Below, one piece after another: positions 12,252 to 24,444 of a stretch of DNA of 64,000 bases. Within the stretch, counting starts at the first letter, position 1; each line of letters starts with the position of its first letter. The DNA lies in NCBI RefSeq assembly GCF_014633365.1, contig NC_068338.1:27344291-27408290 (forward strand). Reading direction: 5' to 3'. The translations under genes and the position numbers were made by a program. Source of the stretch: Diospyros lotus. Lineage: Eukaryota; Streptophyta; Magnoliopsida; Ericales; Ebenaceae. The notes beneath the pieces were generated by a model. It had not been told where the DNA came from. It saw only the letters and a list, made by a program, of their open reading frames with translations, and did no database searches.

Positions 12252-12905
12252 TATTTAATCCGCTAAAAATTACAATGTTCAACCTTGATGATCAGATCGC
12301 CAAAACGTCGCAAAATTGAATTAGGATAACCATCAAACGCGATCTAGATTCTTTGCCTCTGCTGCACGAATCGATAAAAGAAAAAAGCACGTCATTTTCT
12401 TCCATCCTTCAAGTTAAAAAAAAAAAAAAAAACTATCAATCGCTAATAATCACCAGACGCTCAAAAGTAACTACACAATACTGAGTTTAGAAAACTTCAA
12501 TATCAAATACTGCATACTTGGATTTATGCATATACCCAATAACAGTGTTAAAATCGAACACAAGAAAAGATCAAACAGCTTGAACCGAAAAGGAAAAAAT
12601 TCATTTGAATAGAGTCCATGTATGGGAATATATATGTATATAAAGCGAAAAGAAGGGACTCTAAATCAGGCTCCAAGCTGATTCAAGTCGGTGAAACAGA
12701 ACTCGCGACTGAAATTGAAATGGCTCATTGAGACGCATTGCTGTCTCAAAGCAGGAAAAAGAAACGAAAGCAGAGAGAATAGGATTCGTCAGAGTACGAG
12801 AAAAGAAATCGCACCTTTGAATCTCCGTCCAGTTTTTCACTTTCCAAGTCGATGGATCCAGGAAACCCTAGCTGTTCAGTTCCTGAAAGCTGAAACCGAA
12901 CGGAA

Positions 12906-12936
<31 letters not shown>

Positions 12937-12970
12937 TTGAGTAGGTAGAGAGAGAAATAGAGAGGGAAGC
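12252..12970 (-). promoter_or_regulatory. 5' UTR / leader of the RING gene with GA/CT microsatellite
   Basis: The sequence upstream of the ATG at 12251 has an (AG)n run at about 12908-12935, which is (CT)n in the transcribed strand, a common feature of plant leaders and core promoters. A leader intron is possible; I could not fix its borders. The 85-codon plus-strand frame across 12691-12948 is read as chance. Confidence 0.4.
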
Positions 12971-13070
12971 AACGATTTACGAAATAATAAATGCGGAGGA
13001 CACCTTGATCCACTCTCTCCCACTCTTAAGTTGTGCCGTAACTCTAACGTCTATATTTCGCGAGGGACCG

Positions 13071-13078
13071 CCACGTGG
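13071..13078. promoter_or_regulatory. G-box palindrome CCACGTGG
   Basis: A perfect CACGTG core in CCACGTGG lies about 820 bp upstream of the RING gene ATG and roughly 130 bp beyond its CT-rich leader. G-boxes bind bZIP and bHLH factors. Function here is inferred from position only. Confidence 0.4.
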
Positions 13079-14160
13079 AAACTTTGCCAAGTCTTCAACT
13101 CAACGGTAAGTCGGGAGCGTGACTTCTGCGGCCTCCGAAACGGTGACGTTTCGGCTCTCTTTTTGACCCTTGGTAGGTAACAAATAATTTTTGCCTTGAT
13201 TAGTGCTTTTCACGCACCAATCCAGAACGCAGCAGAATCCCAGCAGCAAAGCAATAATATTAATAATAATCCACAAATAATTGTAAATGAATGAAGATTA
13301 AAACGTTAATTGTATCAATTTTAGGTCCTAATTTTACTCACCTGTCCATCATCATGTGTCTCTCTCTGTTTTAAAATTTGTCGTAACGTAACGTTAGGCT
13401 GTCGTAAAAGAAGACAGAATGTTTGCAGTTTCGGCGAAATTTCAATTTATAAATATAAATGGCCGATTATTTTGGTTTGGGTGGTGGGTGGGTGGGTGGG
13501 TTAGAACTGTTAATTTGTATTTATTGATATCGGACGGGGGAGCACATGTACGTGTCGCCGTGTATTAATTCTGCGGTGTCCGCATATATTAAGCTTATAA
13601 TAATAACAATAATAAACGTTTTACCTAATGAGAGAGAGAGAGAGATGCGTGAATTAATTAATTAATTACCTAATTTCTTGGTCTGGTCCCACTTAATTCC
13701 CTGCCCAAATCCCTGCTAATCTTACACAAAAATTATTTTAAGTTACGGTGAATAAACCATATATATAAATGCCATGTTGAATCTTTGACTGCCATTGAAA
13801 TAAACTAATGTGGGGCACTTTAAAAATCCCTTAATGCGTTACATACAGTCCATGGTCAAAAGATAAGCCGTTGCAGTATATTTTGTTAATAATTTCCGTA
13901 TTTCTATTATTATAATAATAATAATAAATTGATTATTATAAAAATCAAAGGCGCCGCGACGCTAGCTTAATGGGGGGAAAGTATATATTATATTGCATTG
14001 CTAGCTAACTTTCTATTGTGCAATCTAATTCAAAACAACCAAATGGAACATGGCTAAGGGCACAAGGTAGCTAACAAGCTAATGAAATGCTTAATGATCA
14101 AAAGTAAGCGATGATGATCTTTCTGGGATTTGAAAAGCTTGGATTAGTTAAGGACGGGGA

Positions 14161-14175
14161 GGGGGGGGGGGGGGG
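14161..14175. repeat. poly(G) tract, 15 nt
   Basis: Uninterrupted run of 15 G in intergenic DNA, preceded by GGGGA. Confidence 0.9.
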
Positions 14176-14645
14176 AGCATGTTGGTTGGCATTGACAATT
14201 AAAAGAACTTAAAAGGCAAGACGTACTGCGTCGACTCGGCACGTAGCACCGTAATCATGGTCTGCATCGTATGTCTCCGTTGCAAGACCGACGAGGTTTT
14301 CTTGTTTTTTTAAGGATTAAATGTTCCCTCAGACAACCGCAGGCTGCTTATCCAAAGGACGGTTGCCACTTTGCCATTGAGTTCACTGGCTTAACTTTAT
14401 AAATTTTAATTTCATAAAATAATAAAAAAATAAAGCCCAACTTATTGGACACACAAGAAGATAAAAGAGTTGACTTGACGCAAGAGGAGAAAACGAGTGG
14501 CTCTGGGGCTGGGGCTGGGGCTTGGGCTTGAAAAGAGCGTCACATGTGTTAGGTCGCTGGTCTTTCAGGTGCTCGAACCATCTAATTCATTAATTATTCA
14601 CGTCATTTTGGGTTCCTATGTCTGAGCAAACTGCATATGGCTACT

Positions 14646-14775
14646 AGACAAGGCCAAGCTAGATGAGGCTGCTCCCACCAGGGGGACACACCGGGTTGCT
14701 TGCATTGCATCTGCTAGCAGACAAGGCCAAGCCAGATGAGGCGCTTCTCCCACCCAGAGGGACGCTGGGTTGCAA
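14646..14775. repeat. two-copy tandem repeat, about 73-bp period
   Basis: Copies begin AGACAAGGCCAAG at 14646 and 14719. They continue with similar AGATGAGGC, CTCCCACC, GGGAC and GGGTTGC blocks. They are diverged, with small indels. Origin unknown. Confidence 0.6.
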
Positions 14776-16422
14776 TAATGCTCACTTTTGGGCATGCCTG
14801 GGGGGTTGCTTGGAACTTTTTCTCGGTTGGGTTAAATATCTTGCCTCTGATATTACTATCTTGGCACTTTCTGGAACTTTCTGGGAAGCCAAGGCATGTG
14901 GGCTTTGCAAGTATTTTGGGTTCATTGTAGAAACATAATGTCCCTATCTATGCTCTCGTATTTACTTGGATTCTAAAACACTATAAATTAAGTTATGTTT
15001 GAACTTAAGATTTTCTTCTTCTTTTTTCTTTCTTTTTTTTGGTAACATGTTGGTTAAAACTCAAAGTTACTAGTGAGTAAATCTATTAAGCAGGCTAGCT
15101 GCCTCAAATCATGCACATCCAAACAAACATTTGCACGTTAAACTAGGATATTTTAAATAAGAAATCATTACTTTAATTTTATCACTTTGCAATGTATTGT
15201 TCTCTATTATTAATGTGGTTTATATTTTTAAAGCTGCTGATGTCACGTCATTTTTTAGATATAAATTCTGGCAAAAACTGCACTATTTTCCTCTGGGTAA
15301 CGTGACTTGCTGTTGCTGGGTAAAAGTAAGAAAATGAATGACCAACCAGACACGAGACAACAACCACTGTTTTCCTCTAAAAGTATATATATATATATGA
15401 GAAAATAAAACTTGGAAAGGCCCTCTCCAATCTTCATCTACTCACTGTGCTCCTCCCAAAAGACAATGACTTCATTGTAAAAACTAACAAGTAATAATAA
15501 ATCCTCACCAACTAAAACTTCCCCTTTACTCCATGCAGAGCAGATGCAAATCAAATTAACCTTAAATTCCACCCCACCAAAAGGTCATTTTCCCCCAAAA
15601 TTAGCTACCAACCGCCCTTATGGACCTATAAGGAAGAAAATAAAATTCAAAGCATTGAAAGCTTCTTTCTTTCCTTTTTTTGACTTAGGAATGTTATATC
15701 TCACAACCACCCACATTTATAATTAAAACTAATGTATTTTTATAAGGATGATAATAATACTTGACAGGTTGAAGGCAAGGTGGTCCAAATCTATGATCAG
15801 TGTAAGAGAACACCTAAATCCAAAATCCTTTACTTGGTGCTAGCCATTTGCAATAACATTATAGCCCACAATTTGAGCAACGACAGCTCAAAAGCTTCAA
15901 CGGAGTTTCCATTGTACACCCATAGTAGTGTACCTTCTCTCTCTTCCTGCCTCCTTGTGATTTACGAAAAGACATTATTGTCAAGTCCTAGAAACCCTCG
16001 ATCGTACTACTGCTAAGTGCTAACCGTTTCTCTTTGGCCCATCTGCAAATATCTAAAATTGGGGTCCTTCGGCTTGGCTGGATCTTCAATTTTCACCTTT
16101 GATGCCAGACTGCAGGCTGCAGCGTCGATGGTTGTTATTGTTGGTGACTTCTAGATGCATGGAATCGTCCATATTTGAGAATCCTATGTTTATTAAGGTC
16201 ATCAAATATTAGGAGGAGATCAAATGAAAGAAAATGAAAATGAAATAATAATAAAAAATAGAGAAGCACCCTTTTTTGTTTATTCACTTTGAAAAATAAA
16301 AATAAGCAATCAAATGTGACATTTCTTGTTTTTTTATTTTTAAAATAATAAAAATAATAGAGCACGGCCATTTCTATCTTACTGACTCCACAAACTCAAA
16401 TATTCTAATCAAATGAACTGGC

Positions 16423-16565
16423 GGCCCATCGAACAAGGGTTGGCCCAACTGATTGCCGACCCCATTAAGCTAAGTTATACCTTTCAGGCCCAAACAAGGG
16501 TTAGATAGACATTTTTGGGCCCAATTACAATTCAGGCCACGCAACAGAAAGCCCAGCCCAGCCCA
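16423..16565 (+). promoter_or_regulatory. cluster of GGCCCA/AGCCCA (site II-like) motifs upstream of CKS1
   Basis: At least four GGCCCA motifs (near 16423, 16443, 16489 and 16517) and a triple AGCCCA repeat (16551-16565) lie 420-570 bp before the CKS1 ATG. TGGGCC/TGGGCT site II elements bind TCP factors and are typical of growth- and cell-cycle-linked plant genes. The role is inferred from motif and neighbour. Confidence 0.45.
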
Positions 16566-16814
16566 GTGTTAATAAGTTACTGCCTGGAGAAAAGCTAAGG
16601 CAGCGAGATAAAAGAAAAGAAAGAAAAATGTCTACAAACGGTTCCCTTCGCGAACATTCTTTTTCACATTTCCTTATTGGACCGTTACGAAAGCGGGATA
16701 AGATTCAAATTTGAAATTCAAACAATTTTCTTCCTATAACTTCGGCCTAATGAGAGGAAAAGGGTAAAAATTATTAATTTAATAATTAAAAATTCGCTTT
16801 CTGCCCCTTTCGCT

Positions 16815-16821
16815 TATAAAT
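16815..16821 (+). promoter_or_regulatory. probable TATA box of CKS1
   Basis: TATAAAT lies 167 bp upstream of the CKS1 ATG and is followed by a (CT)n-rich leader at 16861-16878, a layout common in plant core promoters. Confidence 0.55.
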
Positions 16822-16987
16822 TTCCCAATTCCGTCTCTCTCGCCTTTTCCCTCTCGGGACGCTCTCTCTCTCTCTCTGGTGCGTGAAAGTAAAAGGTATT
16901 CGTTGCATCTTCTTGTATCGAGATTAGGGTTTCACTGTTAGGTTTTCTCGTTGAATTCTTTTCCATCTGCGTTGGAATAGCGTGCCG

Positions 16988-18082
16988 ATGGGCCAGATCC
17001 AGTACTCCGAGAAGTACTTCGACGACACTTACGAATATAGGTATTCTCGATTCCTGCTGATTTCGATTCCTTTTCCTGTGTTTGTCACTCGACAAAATCT
17101 GATCCCTGTTGCTTCCTTCTTTTTTTTTCTTGATTTTGATTTTGCAGGCATGTGGTTCTCCCTCCTGAAGTGGCAAAACAGCTCCCTAAGAATCGGCTTC
17201 TCTCTGAGGTGAGTAATTCCTTGTCCGCGTATAGGGTTTCCGAGAATTTCCCTTGGTTTATTTCGCATTCTTTGATTTTTTGTATTGTTTTCACTGAGAG
17301 AATGATGGTTCTGGGAGGAGGTATAATCTGGCTAATATAAAATCCAGTCGGCGGATTCCGCTTAGGTTGCTACTTTGTTGAATGGATTGTCAATTTCCCC
17401 TTTGCTTGTGTGGAGTAAATAGGAGAGCAAGAAAGTAATGCCAATCTTCTCTATATATATTGTCGAAAGGTGAAATAAGAAGTAACATGCTGGTACAGTT
17501 GCATAGCTATTGTCTTTAGTTGTATATCATCCTGGTTATTTCGTTCCTTTCTCCGGAAAATCAACGGCAGGTTGTCTATATTGTCTTCATTTTTTCCTCA
17601 ATCCCCCCCCCCCCCCCCGGGGGGTTAGGGAGAAGCGTTTCTTTGGCCTGTTTGATCTTCTGCTATCCCTAGTATTCATGGTTCCTTATTTCTAATGAGT
17701 TGAGTTCCTTTGCATCAAAGGAAAATTTGAATTTAACGTTCTTACTTAAAATTGATACTTGAATTTTCATTGTTCTTTTTTAATTTTTATTTTTTTTCAA
17801 TTTTCTTAGCTTTTCTCTATTTCCAAACAGAGAATGTATGTTTTTCTAGGAAGACAAATCTTTTCTGATCTTAAGATTCTGTATCAATACTAAAACCCAT
17901 CATATGTTATCTCCAATCCTGCATATCAGAATGAGTGGCGTGCAATCGGGGTGCAGCAGAGCCGAGGGTGGGTCCACTATGCAATTCATCGACCTGAGCC
18001 ACACATCATGCTTTTCAGGAGGCCTCTGAACTACCAGCAGCAGCAGGAGAATCTGGCTCAGCAGAACATCCTTGCCAAGTGA
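16988..18082 (+). CDS. CKS1: cyclin-dependent kinase regulatory subunit CKS1
   Basis: Three exons: 16988-17040, 17148-17208, 17930-18082, giving 267 nt in phase and 88 aa. The protein starts [19 protein letters not shown]. It carries the CKS signature and anion pocket residues (R in YEYRHVVLP, then [21 protein letters not shown]) and the HxPEPH hinge loop. It ends with a Gln-rich tail ([18 protein letters not shown]) as in plant CKS1. CKS proteins bind Cdk (CDKA/CDKB in plants) and recognise phosphorylated Cdk targets, controlling cell-cycle entry and mitosis. All splice sites are GT-AG. Intron 2 holds a 16-nt poly(C) tract. Upstream site II-like motifs fit expression in dividing cells. Confidence 0.96.
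17603..17618. repeat. poly(C) tract, 16 nt, followed by G6
   Basis: C16 directly followed by GGGGGG within CKS1 intron 2, so it could form a G/C hairpin. It sits inside a chance open frame. Confidence 0.9.
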
Positions 18083-20004
18083 AATGTCTCTTGCATTGCC
18101 TTATCCTATCTCTAGACATTATGATACTCATTTCTGGTGGAAATGGGCATGCTACATATTGCCTAGAATTTGAAGTTTGGATACTTCTGTATGAGTTGAT
18201 AGTGAGGTTCTCTGTGGAGAATTTCTTATTGATGCTTTGTTGGTTATGTCACGGATGCTTGGTGTAAAATGTTACGGTTGGTTCTTGCTCACTGTTTGAA
18301 AAGTTGACTTTTGATGTACTCTTTTTTGTGTGGGTTAGCTTTGTTCATCCTTGCCTTCAATTCAATCCACAACATAATACTTGGTCCAAAATCTGACTCT
18401 GGAAGTGGCCAAAACTTCCGTCGTTTTCGTTTTCCTGATTTATCTTTTCGGGGGGCTGGGTGGGAGCGGGTTTGGTGCTTTCTGTTCTTGGTGTACTTTG
18501 GACTTGTGAAGAATTGGTTTTTCTATTCTCTGTAAAATTGACATTGGACATCTTTCTGTACTTAATTTTACATTAAATTGTATTGGCAATGAGTCGAGTC
18601 CAGTCCAGTCCAGTATAATAGCTGCCGCCATGGCTTTTAAATTGAGGGGGGAGAGCTATGTGATCTATTAGTTTTTCTACTAGGATTATTGGAAAACATA
18701 AAATTATGTTTTGATTAGAACAGGCAGTACGTTTGATCAATTTTTGCTAAACTTCTTGCAGGTTTCGCAATAATCATTGCCTTAACAAAGACAGATTGTG
18801 ATCTATTAGTTACTCCTGATCATTGTGATGCTAATTAATATTCACAAAGACATATCTTTACCTTCAGGAGCAATCTTAACAAGTGTTTTCTCGTTGATAT
18901 AATTTATCTCGTTTGATTATTTTGTCTGTTAAACAAATCTATATATACCAACAATTAATATAAGGGATAACAATTCATATGAGGATCATATGATTAGTTC
19001 CCTATCCAACATTATATAATGACCAAACTGATTGAACCGAAAGGATTAGCTTCCAATCTTAAGTTTAATTTTGTCCTAAGCTTTTAGCGTGCAATTCTTT
19101 TTGATATTCGATTCTAAATTTTTGTGTTTAGTTCTCAATTTTAGTTAAAAAAATTAAAAAGTGAAGCTTTTATGCATGCCATCATTTGTCATTAAGTAAC
19201 AACACACAACACACTTTGATTTGGGGGCTTTCTTTTTCCAATTTTTCATACAATTAGGTAATTACATTACTAATATATAGTTTTTGTTAAATTATATTAT
19301 TAATATAACATATTTTTTGGGATTACCTTATTAATATAATTTATTGTTAATACCAACTTAATTATAGAAACTAGTGAATCTGTTGGTGAGTAAAAATGGC
19401 AAAAGGCCTTGAAACCAAACTATCCAATTTGAAACCAATTCAGATGTTAAGTTTGAAGAAATCCAAACAAAATCAAATAATTTTAGTAGTGAAGTCAAAG
19501 CAAACCATAAAATTGCAGTTTGATTTGGTGATTGTAACAAAATCACATCTTAATATTTAAAAAGCTCTCTGTCTTTTTCTTATTTCTTAGCGATTGAACT
19601 GTCTTTCTGCCAACAATCATCGCTACTAATCAGCTTAAATTTTGTTTGATATGAGGTAACTCTTTCTATTTTTTTTTTTCTTATTTTCTTGTAACCAAAT
19701 TGGTTATGTGCAACCATCACCATTAACTTGTTCTTGTCTTTTTTAATATTTTTAATGTAAAATCATTTTTAAATAAAAATTTTTTGATACAATTTTTTTT
19801 CATAATTTTTGATAATTAAACACTAAAAATAAAAAATATATATATTACGTTCAAACAAACAAAGTTTAGGTCATTGCTAAGATATTTTACATTAATAAAT
19901 AGTTTTAAAAATAACGAAAATTATCTGTTAAATTGTCCAAAAGAGTGAATGTCTCTTGAATTAGTGTATTTTAACATTTTTATAATAGATAAGTAGAAGA
20001 TAAA
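18083..20004. other. CKS1 3' flank and AT-rich intergenic DNA
   Basis: The first few hundred bases are the probable 3' UTR of CKS1. A short CCAGT/TCCAG tandem occurs at about 18598-18613. From 18830 the DNA becomes very AT-rich with no gene. Confidence 0.5.
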
Positions 20005-20328
20005 GTTAATTACATCAATAATTACTTAATTTTATATTTTATTATTTTTTGATCACTGAATTTTAAAATATTACACATTAGTCATTAATATTTCAAAATT
20101 ATTATTATTTAGTCACTAAATTTTAAAATATTATTTGATAATTATTAATATTTTAAAATTATTTTTTATTCGTCGCTCATTAGTTAAACTTTAAAATTTT
20201 GAAATATTAAATTTTATTGACTAAGTAATAACAGTTTTAAAATATTAGTGATTGTTAAATAATATTTCAAAATTTAATGACTAAATAATAACAGAATTCA
20301 AAATTAAGTGATTATTGATGTTATTAAC
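20005..20328. mobile_element. AT-rich foldback element (MITE-like)
   Basis: The left end (GTTAATTACATCAATAAT) and right end (reverse complement GTTAATAACATCAATAAT) form long imperfect inverted arms. They meet near 20170, so the whole segment can fold into one hairpin. Repeated TTTAAAATATT and TTAGTCA..AAATTTT blocks pair between arms. A second copy of the terminal motif follows at about 20334-20355. No clean target duplication is visible and there is no coding capacity. Confidence 0.6.
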
Positions 20329-20399
20329 TCGGAGGTGATTATTGATGTAATTAATCTTGAAGATACAAATGTAATTTCGCCAAACCTTTTAAGGCCCCA

Positions 20400-20524
20400 A
20401 AAGTTACATGCTCCACCAGGGCACTTCCAACACACGCTGCAGTGTTGAGTTCCGGTAGCTTTGATCCGTTATTGGTTTCGCCGGCAATCGCCACCGTTAG
20501 GGCTCCGATCACACCTGATAACAG
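20400..20524 (+). other. candidate 5' UTR exon of the 73-aa membrane protein gene
   Basis: A GC-richer block ends in ACAG|GTAACA, a good splice donor. It sits 6.1 kb upstream of the acceptor TTTTCAG at about 26594-26600 that precedes the 73-aa ORF. Similar plant genes often have a leader intron. Without transcripts the link is only an inference. Confidence 0.3.
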
Positions 20525-23103
20525 GTAACATGCTGCCTCGTTGTGTGGATATACAGAAATACATACATACATATACGTGTGAACATTTCTGTCTCACGTT
20601 AGGGTTTAATTCTGCAATTTACGTTTTGAGCTTAGCAAAAGAACAGCGATTCAGGGAAGACTTGAACAGTAGGGAGTTTCTATTTTAATTCAGAGGCAGT
20701 TGTATTTGTTTTTAGTTTTATACTTTTTTGACGGTTGAGTTCCATGTCTTCCGTTTGGATCTCTAACCCATGCTGCGATGGTGGTGTTTGTCCAAATTGT
20801 GGGAATTACTTTCCTGCACAACTTCGATAGGTTTCATTTTACGAGGGCGATTGAATGCTTTGACATCTTTTTGCCCCCATTAAGTTACCGGTGCTCTAGA
20901 TTGGCATCGATGAGTCACCATCTTTTTGTTTCAACTATTTCTGTATGTAAGGGTCACTGATGAAATAAATCACGACGCTCTCTTCCTTTTGGCGTCAGAG
21001 TAGTGTCTTCGATTCTATAGAGCAGTACTACAGTATACTTGTTAATGAATGTAAAAAAAAAATTCTATGTGAACCCTCATTTTCAAGAAAGTTCTATCAC
21101 TTACGTCCTTGTTTTTGCTTTCCTCAACCAATTTTGAAATAATTAGGGCCTGTTTAGTTGTAGAAAACTTTTTCTAGTTTTCCAACTCTAATTTTCTATA
21201 TTTTTTATTCAAACTCCAATTTTCTATTGAATGATTGAATCGCCAGTTAAAAACAAAAACTCAGTTTTCTATTATACTATGAAATGCAAAACATCACATA
21301 AAAAGGATGTTTTCTAAATTTTCTGGAAATGAATGGCTATTGGTTTTTGGAACACAAAATGTTAGGGCATGTTGTAAAATTGAAATTGAAAATATGTTAG
21401 GGCATGTTTAGTTGTAAAACTGAAATTGAAAATTTTGAGAATGTTTTCAACTGAATATGCAAGTTTTCATTTTTCTTTTTGTGTAATTTCAGCTTTAGTA
21501 GTTCTCTGTAGTAGTTGCCTCTGAGTTCATTTGGTTTGCTGCTGGAGCAGCTGGACATATTTTGTTTAGATTTTAGGAACTTTGGCTTTTATTGAGTTTC
21601 CTTGTTTCTCTGTTAAACTCGCCGTATTACCTGGTAATGGATTTTGAAGACAGGTGAACAATAAGATTTGGTCAATTATAAGATAAAGTGCATTCAAGGC
21701 AATGGTTGCTGGTTGTGAAAATTCTCTCTTTTAACATGAGCAATGAACTATTGTGTTGTGCCAGTTGTCTGACATTTGTGTTGAATATGTCTACATGAAA
21801 CTTGCAATTCAACCCCTCAAATCTTGATGAACTCTTGTGCCCAAAATGATGATGTGATGGCTATTATATTGTGAAAAAACAAAGAATGCCAAGCACACTG
21901 AAAAAACGACTATAGTTTAAAAGAAACTTGATACTATGACTATCATGGAAACAAAAATGGTTGGTTTTCTCTGTGTAGCTCCTTCTTGATATGAATTAGA
22001 GTTTAGGCTTGAGAGCTGGCTGCAAGTGGGATGTTGTTTGGAATCAAGTGTAATATAAGTAATGGTCGTTCAAACTTGATTTTTAATGAAGTTCATAAAT
22101 ATGTTTTAGCTTCATTTGTTTGGCTTTTGAATCAATATGAAACAAGTTTAGTTGAGTTCATTAGTGTTTGAGAAGCTTGCTTGTTTCATATAGTTTTAGG
22201 TTTACTGGGTTGAGTTCAGAAAATGAATCTTGCTTGCTAAGGCTTAGTTTGATTTTGTTTTCGTTTTCAATTTCTAGTTTTTGTTTTTTTCTAAAAAGGT
22301 TGTAAAAGAATCTAGAAATTGGTGCTCACTTGTGTTTCCAAAAAAATTGAAAACATATTTTTGTGGTTTTTACATGTGTTTGAAAAAACAAACACTAGCC
22401 CGAGTTCTGCGATTGAACAACATCCCTCTTCCCCAATCTTCTTCTTTTGAGTTGTTTCTCCCATGTTGAGATTCTTTGTGTCTGTATCTTCCTAAATGAC
22501 CTTCTCTTTGATTCGCCTGACTGTTCTCCTCCTTCCTCCTAAACTCCAGTTGGCTCTCCATTTCCCCAAATGACTTTCCGTTTCTGTTACTTGGCTTGCC
22601 TCTCTTTCCCCTGAACTCTCTTTGCATTGTCTAACTTGCTTCTCCCTTTCTCTTGAACTATCTCTCCCTCCCTCGAGCTGTATCTTGTTCTCCTGCAAGA
22701 TGTCTTTCCCTACACCTCAAGCTGTCTCCCCTTTTTACTTGGTCTGGTCTCCTTCAGCTGAGTTTTGTTCTTTCTAAGTCGATCTCTCTCTCTCTCTCTT
22801 TTTTTTTTTGGCTGCAGTTTGCTTCTTTGCTAGGGCACCGATAAGCCTTTTTTTTTTAAATGTTTACTTTGACCCCACTAATCTATTTTCCCTAGAAATA
22901 GATGAACTCATTAAACATATTTCGTAGATATACTTAGTTGTATGCTTTTTACAGATGGCTTTGTCTTAGTACATGAGAGAAAAGAATGTGTGAATTCTAA
23001 ACTTGAGATATAAAAAAACACTTAGCATTTGGAGGTTTTAAGTTAAGCAGATTGGAAAATTGAATATATAGAATGTAAGTTTTGTGAAAATATAAGTGCA
23101 AAT

Positions 23104-23610
23104 GACGTTATGGTAAAACTTGAAGATCAAGTTTTTATAAGAAAAGATCAGTTTAGATATATTGGATCAATCATAAAAAAGATGGAGAGACTAATAAAAT
23201 TAACTTGAATGTTTAAAATGGAAAAGTGCATCTCATTTTTTATGTGATGGTCAGATTCTGTTCAAGCTAAAGGAAAAATTTTATACGACATCTATTTGTT
23301 GTAGGAAACAAAATGTTAGATAGTAAAGCACTGTTCAAAATATGAGCATAACGGAGGATGTTACTAATTACTATAGATGTGAAGCTATACAAGAAAAGAT
23401 AAAAGTTAGTGCGACTCTTATTGAAGATAAGATGAGTGAAGCACAATTAAGATGATTTAGTCATGTGTGAAGAAGACTAATAGAGGTTCCTATGAAGAGA
23501 GTGGATGGAATGGAATAAGTTTTTGGAAAAAGAGGTAGAGGAAGACCAAAAAGGCTTGGTGCAAGACTCCTAGATATGACATTAGCAATAACCACCTTAC
23601 AAAAGATAAG
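23104..23610 (+). pseudogene. RTE-type LINE reverse transcriptase C-terminal remnant
   Basis: Translated pieces match the end of plant RTE-clade LINE polyproteins: DQFRYIGSIIKK near 23143, an IEDKMSEAQLR block near 23420, HV.RR (23462-23475), then RGRGRPKRLGARLLDM near 23533-23575. Several frameshifts and stops interrupt it, including TGA at 23453-23455 where the family has Trp (RWFGHV). It is a dead fragment and lies in the proposed leader intron of the downstream gene. Confidence 0.8.
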
Positions 23611-24444
23611 GCCGCATATAGAAATAATTCATCATCATCATCGATTGCATATCTTATCCAAGTTATTAGTGGTACAACATTCATAATGTCAATTGATTTC
23701 TAAAAGTCACATTGACAATAAAAATCCATGCAATAGAACAATGTGGCAAAATTTTACGACAAATGCCCTTCCTGACACAACCCTCTAGGGAATGATAGAC
23801 AAAATAATTAACGAGCTAAAATTCATTTAGTCATCCCCACTTGTGAGATTAATGCTTCATATGTTATTGTTATCATTTACTTTGATTCCACTTAGTGGGG
23901 TTAAGGCATTTGATGGTTCTGATGGTGGTATTATTTACTGTTGTATGCAAACATTTTTATGAATATGTCAGAAATATTTTGGACAAATTTAGTACATGAA
24001 CCTTATTTTTTATATAACTTTTTTGTGTGCACGCATAATTTTGGAGAACATTTTTTTTATAAGTAACATCATAATTATTTGAGGAAATTTACTGCTCATG
24101 GTTTGGTATGTATTTGAAATGTTTGAGCTTAATTCAGTTATTTTTATTTTGGAGATTTCCATATGGTTGTTCTGCTAAATTTATTTTCTCCTTTCAAATT
24201 ATGACTTAATCTAATTACCAAATTTTCAAAATTTTAATAATAATTACATTTGGATTTATTATTATTTAATAGTATTGTGTGAATTAACTTATTTAATCAC
24301 CATATAGAATTAAGGAAAAATCCAATACAAGCAGAGTCATCAAATGCAATTTTTAGTTTTAGTTTTCAAATTTCCAAAAACACACCATGGTATTAAGTGG
24401 GAGGTTTATTTTTCATTTTCTTAGCAGAAAATGAAAACTCAACC

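Larger units (their letters stand above)
13100..16420. other. intergenic DNA between RING gene and CKS1
   Basis: No gene is supported. Contents: a GGGTGGTGGGTGGGTGGGT run at about 13478-13499 and a GGGGCT-type run at about 14503-14527 (both G-quadruplex capable), a short (GA)n near 13631-13645, a poly(G) tract at 14161-14175, and a two-copy tandem repeat at 14646-14775. A 91-codon frame at 14663-14938 arises from that tandem repeat. Confidence 0.5.
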
